Source: Lachancea kluyveri NRRL Y-12651 (lineage: Eukaryota; Ascomycota; Saccharomycetes; Saccharomycetales; Saccharomycetaceae). From it: a stretch of 64,000 nt of DNA. Position 1 is the stretch's first letter; every line of letters starts with the position of its first letter. The stretch spans positions 806,001 through 870,000 of the forward strand of contig CM000694.1 of the NCBI GenBank assembly GCA_000149225.2, read 5' to 3'. A model generated the notes under the pieces. The model searched no databases and was not told the DNA's origin. It saw only the letters and a program-made list of their open reading frames with translations. Made by a program: the position numbers and the translations under genes. Shown here in pieces: positions 10,901 through 20,131 of the stretch.

Positions 10901-13900
10901 TACCATCAGGTGTTGATGATAACAACTATATGATGACCAATAACCGGAGTATACAGTGTGTCCACGTTTCTGGTTATGACACCATTTTGAAACCACCTTC
11001 TGTTCTTAAAGGTTTCCCGGGGCCTCTTGCTAAAAATAAAGCTAAGACCAAGGATTTGGAAAAATGGATGGAGAGCAGTATTGATACGCTTTCTAAGGAA
11101 AGACCTTCAGATGATCATACTTTGTGGTCAGTTCTAAAGTTAAAGTTATCACCAACGAATAATCTAAAAAGTATTGCCAAAGCTTTGTATGACTCTGATG
11201 AACTTTTGCCTTTCTTATCCCAGCCAAACATGACCACCAAGACTGGTCCAAATGCCTTTAAATTAGTTGCTAATGACCAGTTGAGAATATTGGCTTATTT
11301 GCAAACCGGCGGTCATGAACAAGCTCTTGAACTAGCTTTTTCTCACAAAGACTATGCGTTGGCCTTAATTTTGAGCAGCTTGTTGGGAAAGGAGAAGTGG
11401 TCTGAAGTTGTCGATAGGTATCTACACGATGAGTTCCAAAATGGTGGTGTGAATGGCACCAGCTTTTCTGTAAACCTACTTGCGTTAATCTTTCAGGTAT
11501 TTGTTGGAAATAGTAAAAGGGTTATCCAGGAGTTCAGAAACGACCCATCTAAAGAAATGTGGGCCTTGCAAAATTGGAAAATGATCTTGGCAGCTGTACT
11601 AAACAACAGCGCAAACTCGAATGAAACTTCGAGTGAAACTTCAAGTGCGACTGAAATCGATACTTTGTCTTCATTGATAGTTGAATTTTTGGTTGATTTT
11701 GGTATTCTTCTGCTTCAAAAAGGTTTAGTCACCGCTGGTACTATCTCCCTTGTCATCGCCAATATTCCATTGTCTACAAACGAAATTATTCCACAATCTA
11801 ATGTAAAGTTTCAACATATTGGTAGCGTCAATTCGCTAGAGGGTGCTATCTTATCAGAAGTTTACGAACATACCTTTTCTATTCGCGATTCTAAATTCAC
11901 TGGATTTACTTGCTTGATTCCTCAGAAGCTGTTACATGCTTCTGCATTGGCCGACTATGGGCTAACTGCTGCTGCATCTAAGTATACTGATATGTTGGCA
12001 AGTGTATTGAGATCCTTACCAAAAAGTAGCTTATTGGCTGTTAACTTTGCTTATCAACTGGATATCGTTACCTCAAGGCTATCGGGCTCAGGTAGTGGCT
12101 GGTTGGGCAAACCAAAGTTGAGCAGCGTTTGGGGGCAATTGGACAAATCGTTTAACAAGTTTATTGGTGGCGACGATGACGAAGTTTTAAACAGTGCTAC
12201 TGAGAAAAAAGTTTTTGACAATTTCACTCCAAGTGCATCAAGAAATGCCTCTATGCTGGATTTGTCCCAGCAGTTTACTCCAATAAGTGGAGGTGTTGCA
12301 CCTCTTCCTCCTTTGCAGCGTATTCAATCTGACATTCCCATACAATCCAAACTTTCAGCCTATAATCCCTCAATACCAGACGCCAATAACCATACAGTCC
12401 TGAGAGGTAATCCTTACACTCCTATTTCCTCTGAGCAATCGAATATATCGACTAGGAAGAAACACTATGCGCCACCAAAACAAGTCACGACCCGTCACTC
12501 CTCCACAATTCCATCTGTGGCTAAGTTCGATGCGTGTACACCTGGAGTAACCAGTCAAAGCGTCACAAACTCACCTCACAAAAATACGTATAGCACACCA
12601 CCTGTATTTTCACAGCACTCCAGACAATCTAGTATCCCGTCAACTACATCCACACCACCACCGATCTTTTCAGGCTTAAACACTAAAAACAAAAGCAAGT
12701 ATGTTTTAGGTGCAGGAAATAGTAACACCTCGGTTGATCAACTGTACAATAATCTTGCTACGAAGCAAGGTTCACCTCGTGCCGAGAGGGCCAAACCCAT
12801 GATCACTGGTGCCCCACCAGCTATTCCTCAGAAAACCTTCAATAATTCGATGACCGACTTGTTCGTTCCTCCAAGTATGCCGATCGCTAAAGATTATAGT
12901 AGAAGAAGTTCAGCCTACTCTACGAAAAGCAACGAATCTGAGAATAATTTTCCTGCTCTACCGCCGAAGCTTTCTAGGCAATATACTGGCGTTTCAGACG
13001 TTGTGCCGCCACCTAAAATGAGAACCAACTCTATTAAAAATTCTGTCAATTTAACGAAGAGTACAAGCTATACTCCCGTGGTGAGTGGTGAATCATCTAC
13101 CACATTAGCCTTTGGTATTAAACAGCCTTCCGCTGCACCTTCTGAAAGCAGGTTGGACACTAATGAAATTGAAGATACTATCAATAGTGAAAATACTCTG
13201 GCGGTCAACCGAGAGAGTACTTCTCAAGGTACTGAGGTAACCTTGAGTGCTTCCAGGCAAAACCACGAGCACTCTTTTGCAGATAAATCACCAAGTGAAA
13301 TATCTGCAGAGTACGATTATACTCAGGTAACACAGAGTGAGCAAAAATATGAAGAAACTTTCCCAATTGTTGAAGATACAGGGGTAGAAGGAAAAAAAGA
13401 ATATGTGGAAACAGCTGCAACACATGATATATTGCCTGGTATACCTCATAACACAGAACAAGAGCAAACCTTACAGTTGCCTCTGGATGAAGAAACTGCC
13501 ATTGGAACAGAACTTGTTGATCAAAACATGGGGCTTTCAATTCCAGATGAAACTTTGCCCGCTAAAATCGACCATCAGGAACCTCATATGAATGATTCGT
13601 TAGAACAGAGTGGATCCTTTTCTGAGGGCAAAGTGGAAGGTTTGGAATCCGAAGTTCATGAAGAAACACAGTATTCACCACCAATTAACGATTATGCCTC
13701 TGAATTTGCTGTAGTTGATTCGGCTGCGCCACCTGTCGACCCATATGCAGAACAGTCATCTCAAGGTTCTAATTCACCTGTAAACAGGTATGCTCCAAAC
13801 TCGACTTCCTCAAAAGGGCAACACCGTACTCCATATATTCGAGACGCTGCCAAATCTGAAGACTCTCCGCACTTCAGTCCCTATACTCCAAAAAACTTGA

Positions 13901-14970
13901 CACCAATGCCTTTATCTCAAAACCCTGGGGCCAACACTCAAGACGAAGAAATCAATATGTTTGCTTATGGTGGTTACAAAACTCCTGCATTTAACTCAAA
14001 TAGTGAACAAGGTCCGGGAATGCTCAACCCAGCCCAAGATCGCGCCAAGGAAGAGCAGCCTGTGGATCAGGACCTTATTGATCATCAGATAGTTGCGGAA
14101 GAGCCCATTTTGGCTCAACCAAAACCGGTATTACATAACTCGGAATCCAGATTCGACCCGATTAAGAAAGCACACCCATCTAGTGATGGAGCTTTTACAC
14201 CTATGGGCGCTCCTGTCATCCGCTTAGCTTCAAACCCCAATTTTAAACCCTATACTCCATCCACGTCTGCAAATTTGGTAGAGTATTATGATGACGTTGT
14301 GGAGGATGAGTCTGATGAGGAGAACGAAGAAGAACAAGAGAAAAAACGTGAGGAAGAAGAAGAGAAGAAGAGGAAGGAAGAAGAAACAAAGAAGAGGAAG
14401 CAAGAAGAAAAGAAGAAGAGACAAGAGGAGAAAGATAAGAAAAAAAATGATGAGCATGGGGGAAGTGGTTGGTTTGGTTGGTTGAGAAAAGAAAATAACG
14501 AGAAAAAGCCAGTCAAGGCAAAACTTGGTCATCAAAATACCTTTTTTTACGACGAAAATTTGAAAAGGTGGGTTAATAAGAATGCCACGGATGACGAAAA
14601 ACAGCAAGTTGCCACCCCACCCCCTCCTCCTCCCGTTATTAAACGGAAAACTACAGATATTCCAGAAACTAAACCACGTTCTGGTTCTACAGCAGGTGGT
14701 GCGGCATCAAGAACGGCAAGCATTATCGCGCCTAGCAACCCTCTCACAGGTAAGCCTTTACTTTCTCATCACACGCCTAACGAAACAGAGGGTATTAGTG
14801 ATACAATATCCCCCCCACTCACTGCGAATAAATCAGTGAACTTATCTAGCAAGAAGGCTAATGGTTTAGATGATTTGATCTCTCTAACTGGGGGTCCGTC
14901 CGCTGGTACCAATACTAGAAGAAAAAAGAAGCCTGGCAGGGGTTATGTGAACGTTATGACTAACATTTAA
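7906..14970 (+). CDS. SEC16: COPII coat scaffold Sec16
   Basis: 2354 residues, somewhat longer than S. cerevisiae Sec16 (2195). This peripheral protein of ER exit sites organises Sec23/24 and Sec13/31 assembly and limits Sar1 GTP hydrolysis. The conserved central domain lies about residues 975-1430 (FPIFHWGKSSKVVYALP to the WGQLDKSFNKFIGG end); it folds as an ACE1 unit that binds Sec13. The flanks are low-complexity. The acidic N-terminus contains four spaced copies of a MPWE motif (M at about residues 232, 263, 346, 403). Proline-rich stretches contain many Y(A/T)P units. A highly charged E/K coiled segment lies at about 2130-2185, followed by a conserved patch (WFGWLRKEN, FYDENLKRWVNK) and the RRKKKPGRGYVNVM tail for Sec23 binding. 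No frame interruption is seen. Confidence 0.97.
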   Translation: MGPEAKKKRNQKKKLRQKQKKVASKSISPLPEPEVLPIQDTEPAIVQQHPTQLLEVRDTENSVDEQSIGVISDQASEKPTTNSLKTTLDKDQPEVTEKLSVNDANAENISVHQSTQQPLTPDKNEQVASQTVKESKIPESDQSISREPPEDPTSDVPEVEERVAETVRFESILDHKDSVLEQFVEKEPVIQEGSDEGAKSPLTKIKPEQNDTATKTQSESDEPFSAEQEEKMPWEGQTDQEDFTVEPHQAHDELFSGGDDGKMPWEKQQSPHSSTVAQASTEKLGFPETTDDQNNVPQEPQDSYTSVTGTETGDVASSDKVAEVVKEAPSEEIEELFGGESEKEKMPWEVNATITEQLVVETNQENLSPVHSQEQRQGQDDRVQDEESDNLFTTSVSDTQTVMPWEEKESSHHDFQEQEHIAEELDETIPKKKFSFLEEDDDLLDDDDSFLDSDEDIPASTDAMSENSTVQDAQNTAPVAANQQTAPGTLPVQNSHVPSQPSHSKYAPSQDAPTFTASQQQFASPDQPVSKKINYLPANVGATHTQGQSINAYQVRPNIIVPAPQIQPSFTGVDSVANVDDTVYKKIDEMKKKSDAYDFPIDLVPVNPKAPVHARPVGVPTPSLTPGTPRLGTPTAAAMQVPVSFNKSRTFSASSSSSLPKNQKSLYAEFPVASNKPTRAMSTRVAHHPSTSVTSPSFNPPGMEVAPFSSMTGPLKKASKKGSVSALPPNPYAPPQISEEQKLEGQKPFLQQGIVPPQVNLPVKNGPPSSPFPSIHINQELPTNHKASLYTPTAQTARMRAFSNASIGSNGSYGNSATAANPYAPPALLQQQAQHQNGGFSFPPNVSSNPLSSTAPLPNLPALQTVGLNNMSQPALSPGSQRRTHARSNSSVYAPAYAPHASKYAPTVQPQFQQQFIPQSGSVPQHSNQYTAGYLPQQNAFGGASYPSSAQPQSYSLKASLASQIPSTIPEPLVSSEHLMQRQFPIFHWGKSSKVVYALPSGVDDNNYMMTNNRSIQCVHVSGYDTILKPPSVLKGFPGPLAKNKAKTKDLEKWMESSIDTLSKERPSDDHTLWSVLKLKLSPTNNLKSIAKALYDSDELLPFLSQPNMTTKTGPNAFKLVANDQLRILAYLQTGGHEQALELAFSHKDYALALILSSLLGKEKWSEVVDRYLHDEFQNGGVNGTSFSVNLLALIFQVFVGNSKRVIQEFRNDPSKEMWALQNWKMILAAVLNNSANSNETSSETSSATEIDTLSSLIVEFLVDFGILLLQKGLVTAGTISLVIANIPLSTNEIIPQSNVKFQHIGSVNSLEGAILSEVYEHTFSIRDSKFTGFTCLIPQKLLHASALADYGLTAAASKYTDMLASVLRSLPKSSLLAVNFAYQLDIVTSRLSGSGSGWLGKPKLSSVWGQLDKSFNKFIGGDDDEVLNSATEKKVFDNFTPSASRNASMLDLSQQFTPISGGVAPLPPLQRIQSDIPIQSKLSAYNPSIPDANNHTVLRGNPYTPISSEQSNISTRKKHYAPPKQVTTRHSSTIPSVAKFDACTPGVTSQSVTNSPHKNTYSTPPVFSQHSRQSSIPSTTSTPPPIFSGLNTKNKSKYVLGAGNSNTSVDQLYNNLATKQGSPRAERAKPMITGAPPAIPQKTFNNSMTDLFVPPSMPIAKDYSRRSSAYSTKSNESENNFPALPPKLSRQYTGVSDVVPPPKMRTNSIKNSVNLTKSTSYTPVVSGESSTTLAFGIKQPSAAPSESRLDTNEIEDTINSENTLAVNRESTSQGTEVTLSASRQNHEHSFADKSPSEISAEYDYTQVTQSEQKYEETFPIVEDTGVEGKKEYVETAATHDILPGIPHNTEQEQTLQLPLDEETAIGTELVDQNMGLSIPDETLPAKIDHQEPHMNDSLEQSGSFSEGKVEGLESEVHEETQYSPPINDYASEFAVVDSAAPPVDPYAEQSSQGSNSPVNRYAPNSTSSKGQHRTPYIRDAAKSEDSPHFSPYTPKNLTPMPLSQNPGANTQDEEINMFAYGGYKTPAFNSNSEQGPGMLNPAQDRAKEEQPVDQDLIDHQIVAEEPILAQPKPVLHNSESRFDPIKKAHPSSDGAFTPMGAPVIRLASNPNFKPYTPSTSANLVEYYDDVVEDESDEENEEEQEKKREEEEEKKRKEEETKKRKQEEKKKRQEEKDKKKNDEHGGSGWFGWLRKENNEKKPVKAKLGHQNTFFYDENLKRWVNKNATDDEKQQVATPPPPPPVIKRKTTDIPETKPRSGSTAGGAASRTASIIAPSNPLTGKPLLSHHTPNETEGISDTISPPLTANKSVNLSSKKANGLDDLISLTGGPSAGTNTRRKKKPGRGYVNVMTNI

Positions 14971-15119
14971 GGTAATTATTTAGGCATGTACACGCCAATA
15001 TAATCTAAAAGTTTACTTATTTTTATAGCGAACCGCTTTCACGACGTCTTGCTTTTAAACATTATGACAGGGATATTTATATGAGCGCTCGTTTGCTTTA
15101 TTTACATGATTTGTTTGAA

Positions 15120-15956
15120 CTACTCAAGCTGTTTCTGTGGTGGGACTCTGTATATGTCACCATTGGTCTTCATCCTTTCAATAGCAAGTTGCATATTGTC
15201 TTCATAGTTTTTTGGAAGTTTCGCGCCCGGTTTGCTTTCAAATATAGAACCAATCAGGATTAAATCGTCAGTAGTGGCATCGCATAAAAATGCGACATAA
15301 TCAACGACATCCCTATCCAGCTTGTCGGTTTTATTGGTTTGTCTGTTTAGCTTGATCAGCTGTTGCTTAGTATTGAATTTGTAAATTAACTGTATGTGTT
15401 CCAAAGGTCTGCCTGGAATCATCATAGCTTGAACAGACACCAATTTAGGGATTTGGTTGAACTTAACCAATTGCCAATCTAATTGAAAGTTCTTTGGTAG
15501 TTGCTGGACTCTGGCACTCAAAGCTTCATCGACCCACAAAGAAATCTTTGGTTTCACAGGATTCAGGTTTTTGTTAGCGAAAGCCTTATTTACTTGAACG
15601 TAATTTTCAATAGCTTTGTTCTTCCATAACAAGAAGTTCGGCTTAATACCAGATTGGTAACGAAATAGAGCGACCTGTACGGTATTCAAACCTAAAGTGT
15701 AAACCCTTCTAATCAGCGAGCCAAAAAATAAAACTGGATGGGCAAAGACATTTGGTAAATTGCTGAAGGAGGTTGGGATGTAAACTTCGGTAGAAACACC
15801 CAAGTGACGTGGGTTAAAGTCGGCTGGTTTCTTGGATGGTTTCTTATCTTGAACGGACTCCTGAAAATTAATTCTAGAAGTAGAAATCAGACGTATGCCA
15901 CAGAGATGTTTTCTCGAGGGTGTTAGAAGCCTAGTGGATGACCTAACGATGGACAT
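15120..15956 (-). CDS. MBA1: mitochondrial ribosome receptor Mba1
   Basis: 278 residues, the same length as S. cerevisiae Mba1. It is a matrix-side inner-membrane protein that aligns the mitoribosome exit with Oxa1 for co-translational membrane insertion; it belongs to the Tim44/mL45-like fold family. The N-terminus is a basic, Ser/Thr-rich targeting sequence (MSIVRSSTRLLTPSRKH). The body carries the conserved VYIPTSFSNLPNVFAHP and LGLNTVQVALFRYQSGIKP blocks. It lies tail to tail with SEC16, 149 bases apart. In S. cerevisiae this gene is on chromosome II while its neighbours SEC16 and BRO1 are on XVI, so it helps show the interleaved ancestral order. Confidence 0.93.
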   Translation of the reverse strand: MSIVRSSTRLLTPSRKHLCGIRLISTSRINFQESVQDKKPSKKPADFNPRHLGVSTEVYIPTSFSNLPNVFAHPVLFFGSLIRRVYTLGLNTVQVALFRYQSGIKPNFLLWKNKAIENYVQVNKAFANKNLNPVKPKISLWVDEALSARVQQLPKNFQLDWQLVKFNQIPKLVSVQAMMIPGRPLEHIQLIYKFNTKQQLIKLNRQTNKTDKLDRDVVDYVAFLCDATTDDLILIGSIFESKPGAKLPKNYEDNMQLAIERMKTNGDIYRVPPQKQLE

Positions 15957-16146
15957 TTGGACAACTTTATGAGCTATCTTTTAAGTAAATTAGTAAAACA
16001 GTCCTCTCACCTAAGAACACAATCTGAAAAATTTTTGATCTTATATCATATTATACGGACGAGAAAACCTAGAAATGTGTAAAAGGGGTGGCTAAGATTT
16101 AACCTTGAATCTGTGCCTACGCAAAGATTGGTACAGGAGCACTAAC

Positions 16147-18675
16147 ATGAAAACTGTATTGGTTACTTTATGTGTCAAAGACACAGAAAAGGTGGATTGG
16201 GTTAAGGGCCTTTCCTCGTACCTCAAGAGATCTTATGGATCTTCTCAATGGTCTCAGTTTTACGATCTCAAGTTGACTCAAGATTTAGATCGTTTGAGAA
16301 ACAATGCCAATGGAGAGTCAGTCGCTACAACATTGTTGGATCAGAATTACAAGTACTACGCATATCTAGAGCAGTTAACGCTTCGTCTGGGAAATAATTC
16401 TGGCCAATTGAAGTTGGAATTCACCTGGTATGACGCGGAACACTCCTCGCGTGATAAGTCCTTAAAATACACTCAGCATACTCTAGCCTTGGAGAAGTCT
16501 AGTGTCCTATACAATATTGGCGCTCTTTTGACTCAAGTTGCTGAAGAAAAATTATCAGATGATTACAAGACGTGCGTTGGGTTTCTATCCAAGGCAGTTG
16601 GTTGTTTTGAGTACTTGAGCTCAAACTTTTTGAACTCTCCTTCTGTGGACTTGCAAGCTCAGAATACTAAGTTCCTAGCAGATCTGTGTCATTCAGAAGC
16701 TCAAGAGGTGTTTTTGATTAAAATAATTAACAGTCCAGATGTGACTAAACACGCCTCTTTGATCAGTAAATTATCGTTGGCCGCAGCAAACTTTTACGAA
16801 AGGTGCGACAATTTTTACAAAAAAGATGAAGAAGAGAGTGGGTTTGCTGTTCCTTATGGAGAGGTTAAGTGGAAAAGTATAATCACTTGTAAAATGTATT
16901 TTTACAGGGGTATCTCCGCTTATAATTATGGTCTGTCTTTAGAACAACAAAGTAAGGTCGGTGAAGCCATTGCCTTTTTAAAGGTTGCTGCTGACAACCT
17001 TGTATCTGCGATATCTCACAAACTCTACACAGACGATGATATGGACTTGGAGCTGATAAAAACAATGGTGGACGAAAAGCTGAAAGTTTTGATTAAAGAC
17101 AATGATTATATATATCATGACACCGTGCCGCAGGACGTCAAACTTGAGTCAATAAAGCCGATGGACGCGATTAACCCTCAAGAATGGATGAAGCAATTAA
17201 ATCCGTATATGGATGAAATTTCAGAATCGTGTAACGCTTTATTCAAGGGTATCGTTCCTTTGGAAGTTTATGAAAAGGAAAGTATTTATTCCGAAGAAAG
17301 GGCGAACATGCTAAGGGGCGAGATGGACGGTGTAGAAACCGCTAATTGGGAGTACACTTCTTTTATTGAGTTTACCAATTTACCTAACTTGATCCAGGAT
17401 CTAGAGAAGAGATTTAGAAATGGTGGTAATGGCTCTGACGAAGATCCTCGAGTGGTTATGATGAGAGATCAACTGGGAAAATGGCAATCTGTTGTGAAGG
17501 GTAGTCGGTATAAAGACGTTGACACCCAAATGAAACAAATAGTGGAAAAGAGAGATGAAATTATGAATTTGATGAAAACAGTCCCAGTAGAGCACAAGGA
17601 CAATGCTGTAAAGGTCAAGTCTTCATTGGTGGCAGCTTCCCAGTCAGATGAAAAACTTTTTTCGTTAGTTACCCCTTATATCGAAGAAATTAAATTGCTC
17701 AGCAATTCTGACTTGCTGTGGAAAAATTTCAATAAATTCAGCTCCCAGGATCAAAGTGCACCAAGCCTTCTGGATTTGGACGACTCTAAGAACGAACAAA
17801 TACTGGCAAAGCTCAAACATATTAAAGAACAGTATGAGAATTTGAGATTACTGAGAGAAGAGCGCTCTAGAAACGTTAAAGATTTAAAGGAAGAGATGGC
17901 TGGGGATGATATCACTAAGGTATTAATTATGAACAGAGGTAAATCAGACGTGGAGATGAAAAAAATTTTTCAAGTTGAACTAGATAAGTTCAGGCCATTG
18001 AGTACAAGGATTGAGGCGACTATCTACAAACAAGCAAGCACAATCAACGCTATCAAAATTACGTTGGACGAAATATTCAGGTTGACGGGTGTTCAAAGTA
18101 AATCGACTGAGCAGCAATCTCAAGAATTGAAAAGGGAGGAGTTTTACACCAAATTGGAGCAGGCCATGACAAACTTCACCATTTTTTCTAACGACTTGCC
18201 TAAAGGTTTGAGCTTTTATGATTCCCTGTTAAAGATGACCAGGGAGCTCGCCAACTCAGCTGCACCACAAGCACCTACCTACTCAAATCAAAGTTATTCT
18301 CCACCCTTGCCCTTCCAGCCAGGTGCTACTCAGAGAAATAGCTTGGACGAACGATTTAGGCAGTTGAGCATGTCATCTAATGTCTCACCTGGGTCTAGTT
18401 TTTGCGCTGGTTCATCGGCACCGCCTGTTCCTCCCGTCCCGCCAAGAACCTATAGTGATACTATCCCTATTCAACAGCCATCTATTTCCTCATTTTCTAA
18501 CCATCCGCCTGCTCCACCAATTCCTCCGAAGCAACCGTCATCTGGCATTAATGATTTGGTTTCTCGAGAACAACGAAGACGTAAAGAAGAACAAGAGTTT
18601 GAGCAAAATCCAACCTCTTTCTATAATAACCCATCCGTTTTCAATGAGAATTTGTATTCCAAATTTAGCGGCTGA
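16147..18675 (+). CDS. BRO1: ESCRT-associated protein Bro1 (Alix/Bro1-domain)
   Basis: 842 residues from the ATG at 16147, against 844 in S. cerevisiae. The frame opens further upstream without an ATG, and the chosen start gives MKTVLVTLCVKDTEKVDW, which matches the Bro1 opening. Bro1 binds Snf7 on endosomes, recruits the deubiquitinase Doa4 and stabilises ESCRT-III for multivesicular-body sorting. The banana-shaped Bro1 domain covers about residues 1-385 (WVKGLSSYLKRSYGSSQW, FTWYDAEHSS, LNSPSVDLQ). A helical V domain with coiled-coil character runs to about 710. The tail is proline-rich (PPVPPVPPRTYSD, PPAPPIPPKQPS), suited to SH3 or E3-ligase contacts. It converges on SEN54 with only about 50 bases between the stops. 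Confidence 0.96.
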   Translation: MKTVLVTLCVKDTEKVDWVKGLSSYLKRSYGSSQWSQFYDLKLTQDLDRLRNNANGESVATTLLDQNYKYYAYLEQLTLRLGNNSGQLKLEFTWYDAEHSSRDKSLKYTQHTLALEKSSVLYNIGALLTQVAEEKLSDDYKTCVGFLSKAVGCFEYLSSNFLNSPSVDLQAQNTKFLADLCHSEAQEVFLIKIINSPDVTKHASLISKLSLAAANFYERCDNFYKKDEEESGFAVPYGEVKWKSIITCKMYFYRGISAYNYGLSLEQQSKVGEAIAFLKVAADNLVSAISHKLYTDDDMDLELIKTMVDEKLKVLIKDNDYIYHDTVPQDVKLESIKPMDAINPQEWMKQLNPYMDEISESCNALFKGIVPLEVYEKESIYSEERANMLRGEMDGVETANWEYTSFIEFTNLPNLIQDLEKRFRNGGNGSDEDPRVVMMRDQLGKWQSVVKGSRYKDVDTQMKQIVEKRDEIMNLMKTVPVEHKDNAVKVKSSLVAASQSDEKLFSLVTPYIEEIKLLSNSDLLWKNFNKFSSQDQSAPSLLDLDDSKNEQILAKLKHIKEQYENLRLLREERSRNVKDLKEEMAGDDITKVLIMNRGKSDVEMKKIFQVELDKFRPLSTRIEATIYKQASTINAIKITLDEIFRLTGVQSKSTEQQSQELKREEFYTKLEQAMTNFTIFSNDLPKGLSFYDSLLKMTRELANSAAPQAPTYSNQSYSPPLPFQPGATQRNSLDERFRQLSMSSNVSPGSSFCAGSSAPPVPPVPPRTYSDTIPIQQPSISSFSNHPPAPPIPPKQPSSGINDLVSREQRRRKEEQEFEQNPTSFYNNPSVFNENLYSKFSG

Positions 18676-18727
18676 GTACAAAATTGGTGGTTCATTTTGA
18701 TAAAAAATATTTAGTTGAGGTACATAC

Positions 18728-20131
18728 TTACTTCCTTCTTTTTTGGTGCTTTTTATTCCGTATTGGTTTGGTAGAAGTTCGAGGTGAAGAGGGTGGAACG
18801 TACCAAACATTTTCTGAACCGAAATCCGACTCTGCAATTCTGACGAAGCTGATCAGACCGTCATCCATAACTGCTAAGATAAAGCTTCTGTACCCACTTT
18901 TTAAACGACGCATTTGTTGAACATGAGGCGAATAACTCTTTAAAGGCCTTTTCTTCTTTTTCCCGCGACTGTTGCATTTATTGCTAGGTTCCTTTTGTTG
19001 AGATTTTTGATTTAAACCGTACAAGTATTCCTTTCTCTTCAAGCTGTTGGTATAACAGTAGTTGTCCCAACCAAATTCGTCTTCCTCTATTTCGCTCAAA
19101 AATTCAAATTTATAATCCAATTTTTGAAAGGTGTTCAAAAATTCTTTATATGTGGGAAATTCCTGAGAGTTGTCATTTTTATTATGAACAACGACTTGGA
19201 AGTCTGGCAAATCTGGACTTTTCTTTTTAAAGCTTTCCTGGGGCTTCCAAACGTTAAACGAAACCTTCCATTCTTTACTGTTTGTCGGGTTCTTTAAACT
19301 ATTTCTTTCTTCTATAAGTTCTGCGATAGTTTTTGGTGCCTTGCGATAAGGAATCAACCTGTTTAGAGTCTGGTATATTTGAGGGCTTGAAGTGTACCTA
19401 CTGAATAGGATACAGCATGGGTCATAAAGCGGTATATTAAATATAGAAAAGGGAAGTTTGAAGATTGAAGTAATGGACTTATAAATGTTGAATAACTGTC
19501 TTTTATTCAATTCATTTTTCAATGGGGGGTAAAAGGTGGTGACATCAGTTGTTTTGACTTCAGTGTGCATAACAATAAACCCTAACCTTTTCAAGTGAGC
19601 AAAAACGAAAAATTCGTCCATTTCCTGCTGCGAACTGAATAAAGAATAAACATCCTGTAAACTTAACGGGAGTTCGGGTTCAGAGTTCTCTTTTTTAGTT
19701 TTTTCCCAATAAGGAGTTACGGTGCCCCTTTCTACTAAGTAAGCAAATTCATAGAATTGTAGCCAGCACTGACCCTTCGAATCGACGTATCCCATAGTGT
19801 ACATGAAATTACCTTTGGGTTGAGGAACGACTGCTTGATGCTTTTCTGGAATGTAGTATGCCTTGACGTGACTTTTAATTACTGAACCACGAGCTGCATT
19901 AGATAATGCATCGAACATAGCACTTTTAGCCTTGTACAGTAATACCTCTTGGACATTCGTACCGTCAGGTTCATAATCTTTTTCTCCTCTCTTTGGAATG
20001 ATGGCTTGATGGGTATTGTTCGATAAGCCTGAAATTTGTGACCAGTCTTGCGTTAGTTCATCTTCATCGGCATCTGAGTCTATTGTGACTGTAGATGCGC
20101 TTAACTCTTCATCTCCTTCTGCATATGACAT
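18728..20131 (-). CDS. SEN54: tRNA splicing endonuclease subunit Sen54
   Basis: 467 residues, equal to S. cerevisiae Sen54. It is a structural subunit of the heterotetrameric tRNA intron endonuclease, which in yeast sits on the mitochondrial surface and pairs with the catalytic Sen2. The N-terminal family domain has the conserved PKRGEKDYEPDGTN block at about residues 47-60 and the YAFLVERGT-like region (FYEFAYLVERGTVTPYW). The C-terminal nuclease-like fold without catalytic residues ends with the conserved RRLKSGYRSFILAVMDDGLISFV block. It shares no upstream region with a close divergent gene; the next 1.45 kb is gene-poor. Confidence 0.95.
   Translation of the reverse strand: MSYAEGDEELSASTVTIDSDADEDELTQDWSQISGLSNNTHQAIIPKRGEKDYEPDGTNVQEVLLYKAKSAMFDALSNAARGSVIKSHVKAYYIPEKHQAVVPQPKGNFMYTMGYVDSKGQCWLQFYEFAYLVERGTVTPYWEKTKKENSEPELPLSLQDVYSLFSSQQEMDEFFVFAHLKRLGFIVMHTEVKTTDVTTFYPPLKNELNKRQLFNIYKSITSIFKLPFSIFNIPLYDPCCILFSRYTSSPQIYQTLNRLIPYRKAPKTIAELIEERNSLKNPTNSKEWKVSFNVWKPQESFKKKSPDLPDFQVVVHNKNDNSQEFPTYKEFLNTFQKLDYKFEFLSEIEEDEFGWDNYCYTNSLKRKEYLYGLNQKSQQKEPSNKCNSRGKKKKRPLKSYSPHVQQMRRLKSGYRSFILAVMDDGLISFVRIAESDFGSENVWYVPPSSPRTSTKPIRNKKHQKRRK

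Noticed and set aside
14230-14607. Hydrophobic open frames on the minus strand inside SEC16
   Set aside because: They are the complement of the E/K-rich coding stretch (Phe/Leu/Ser-rich shadows) and not genes.
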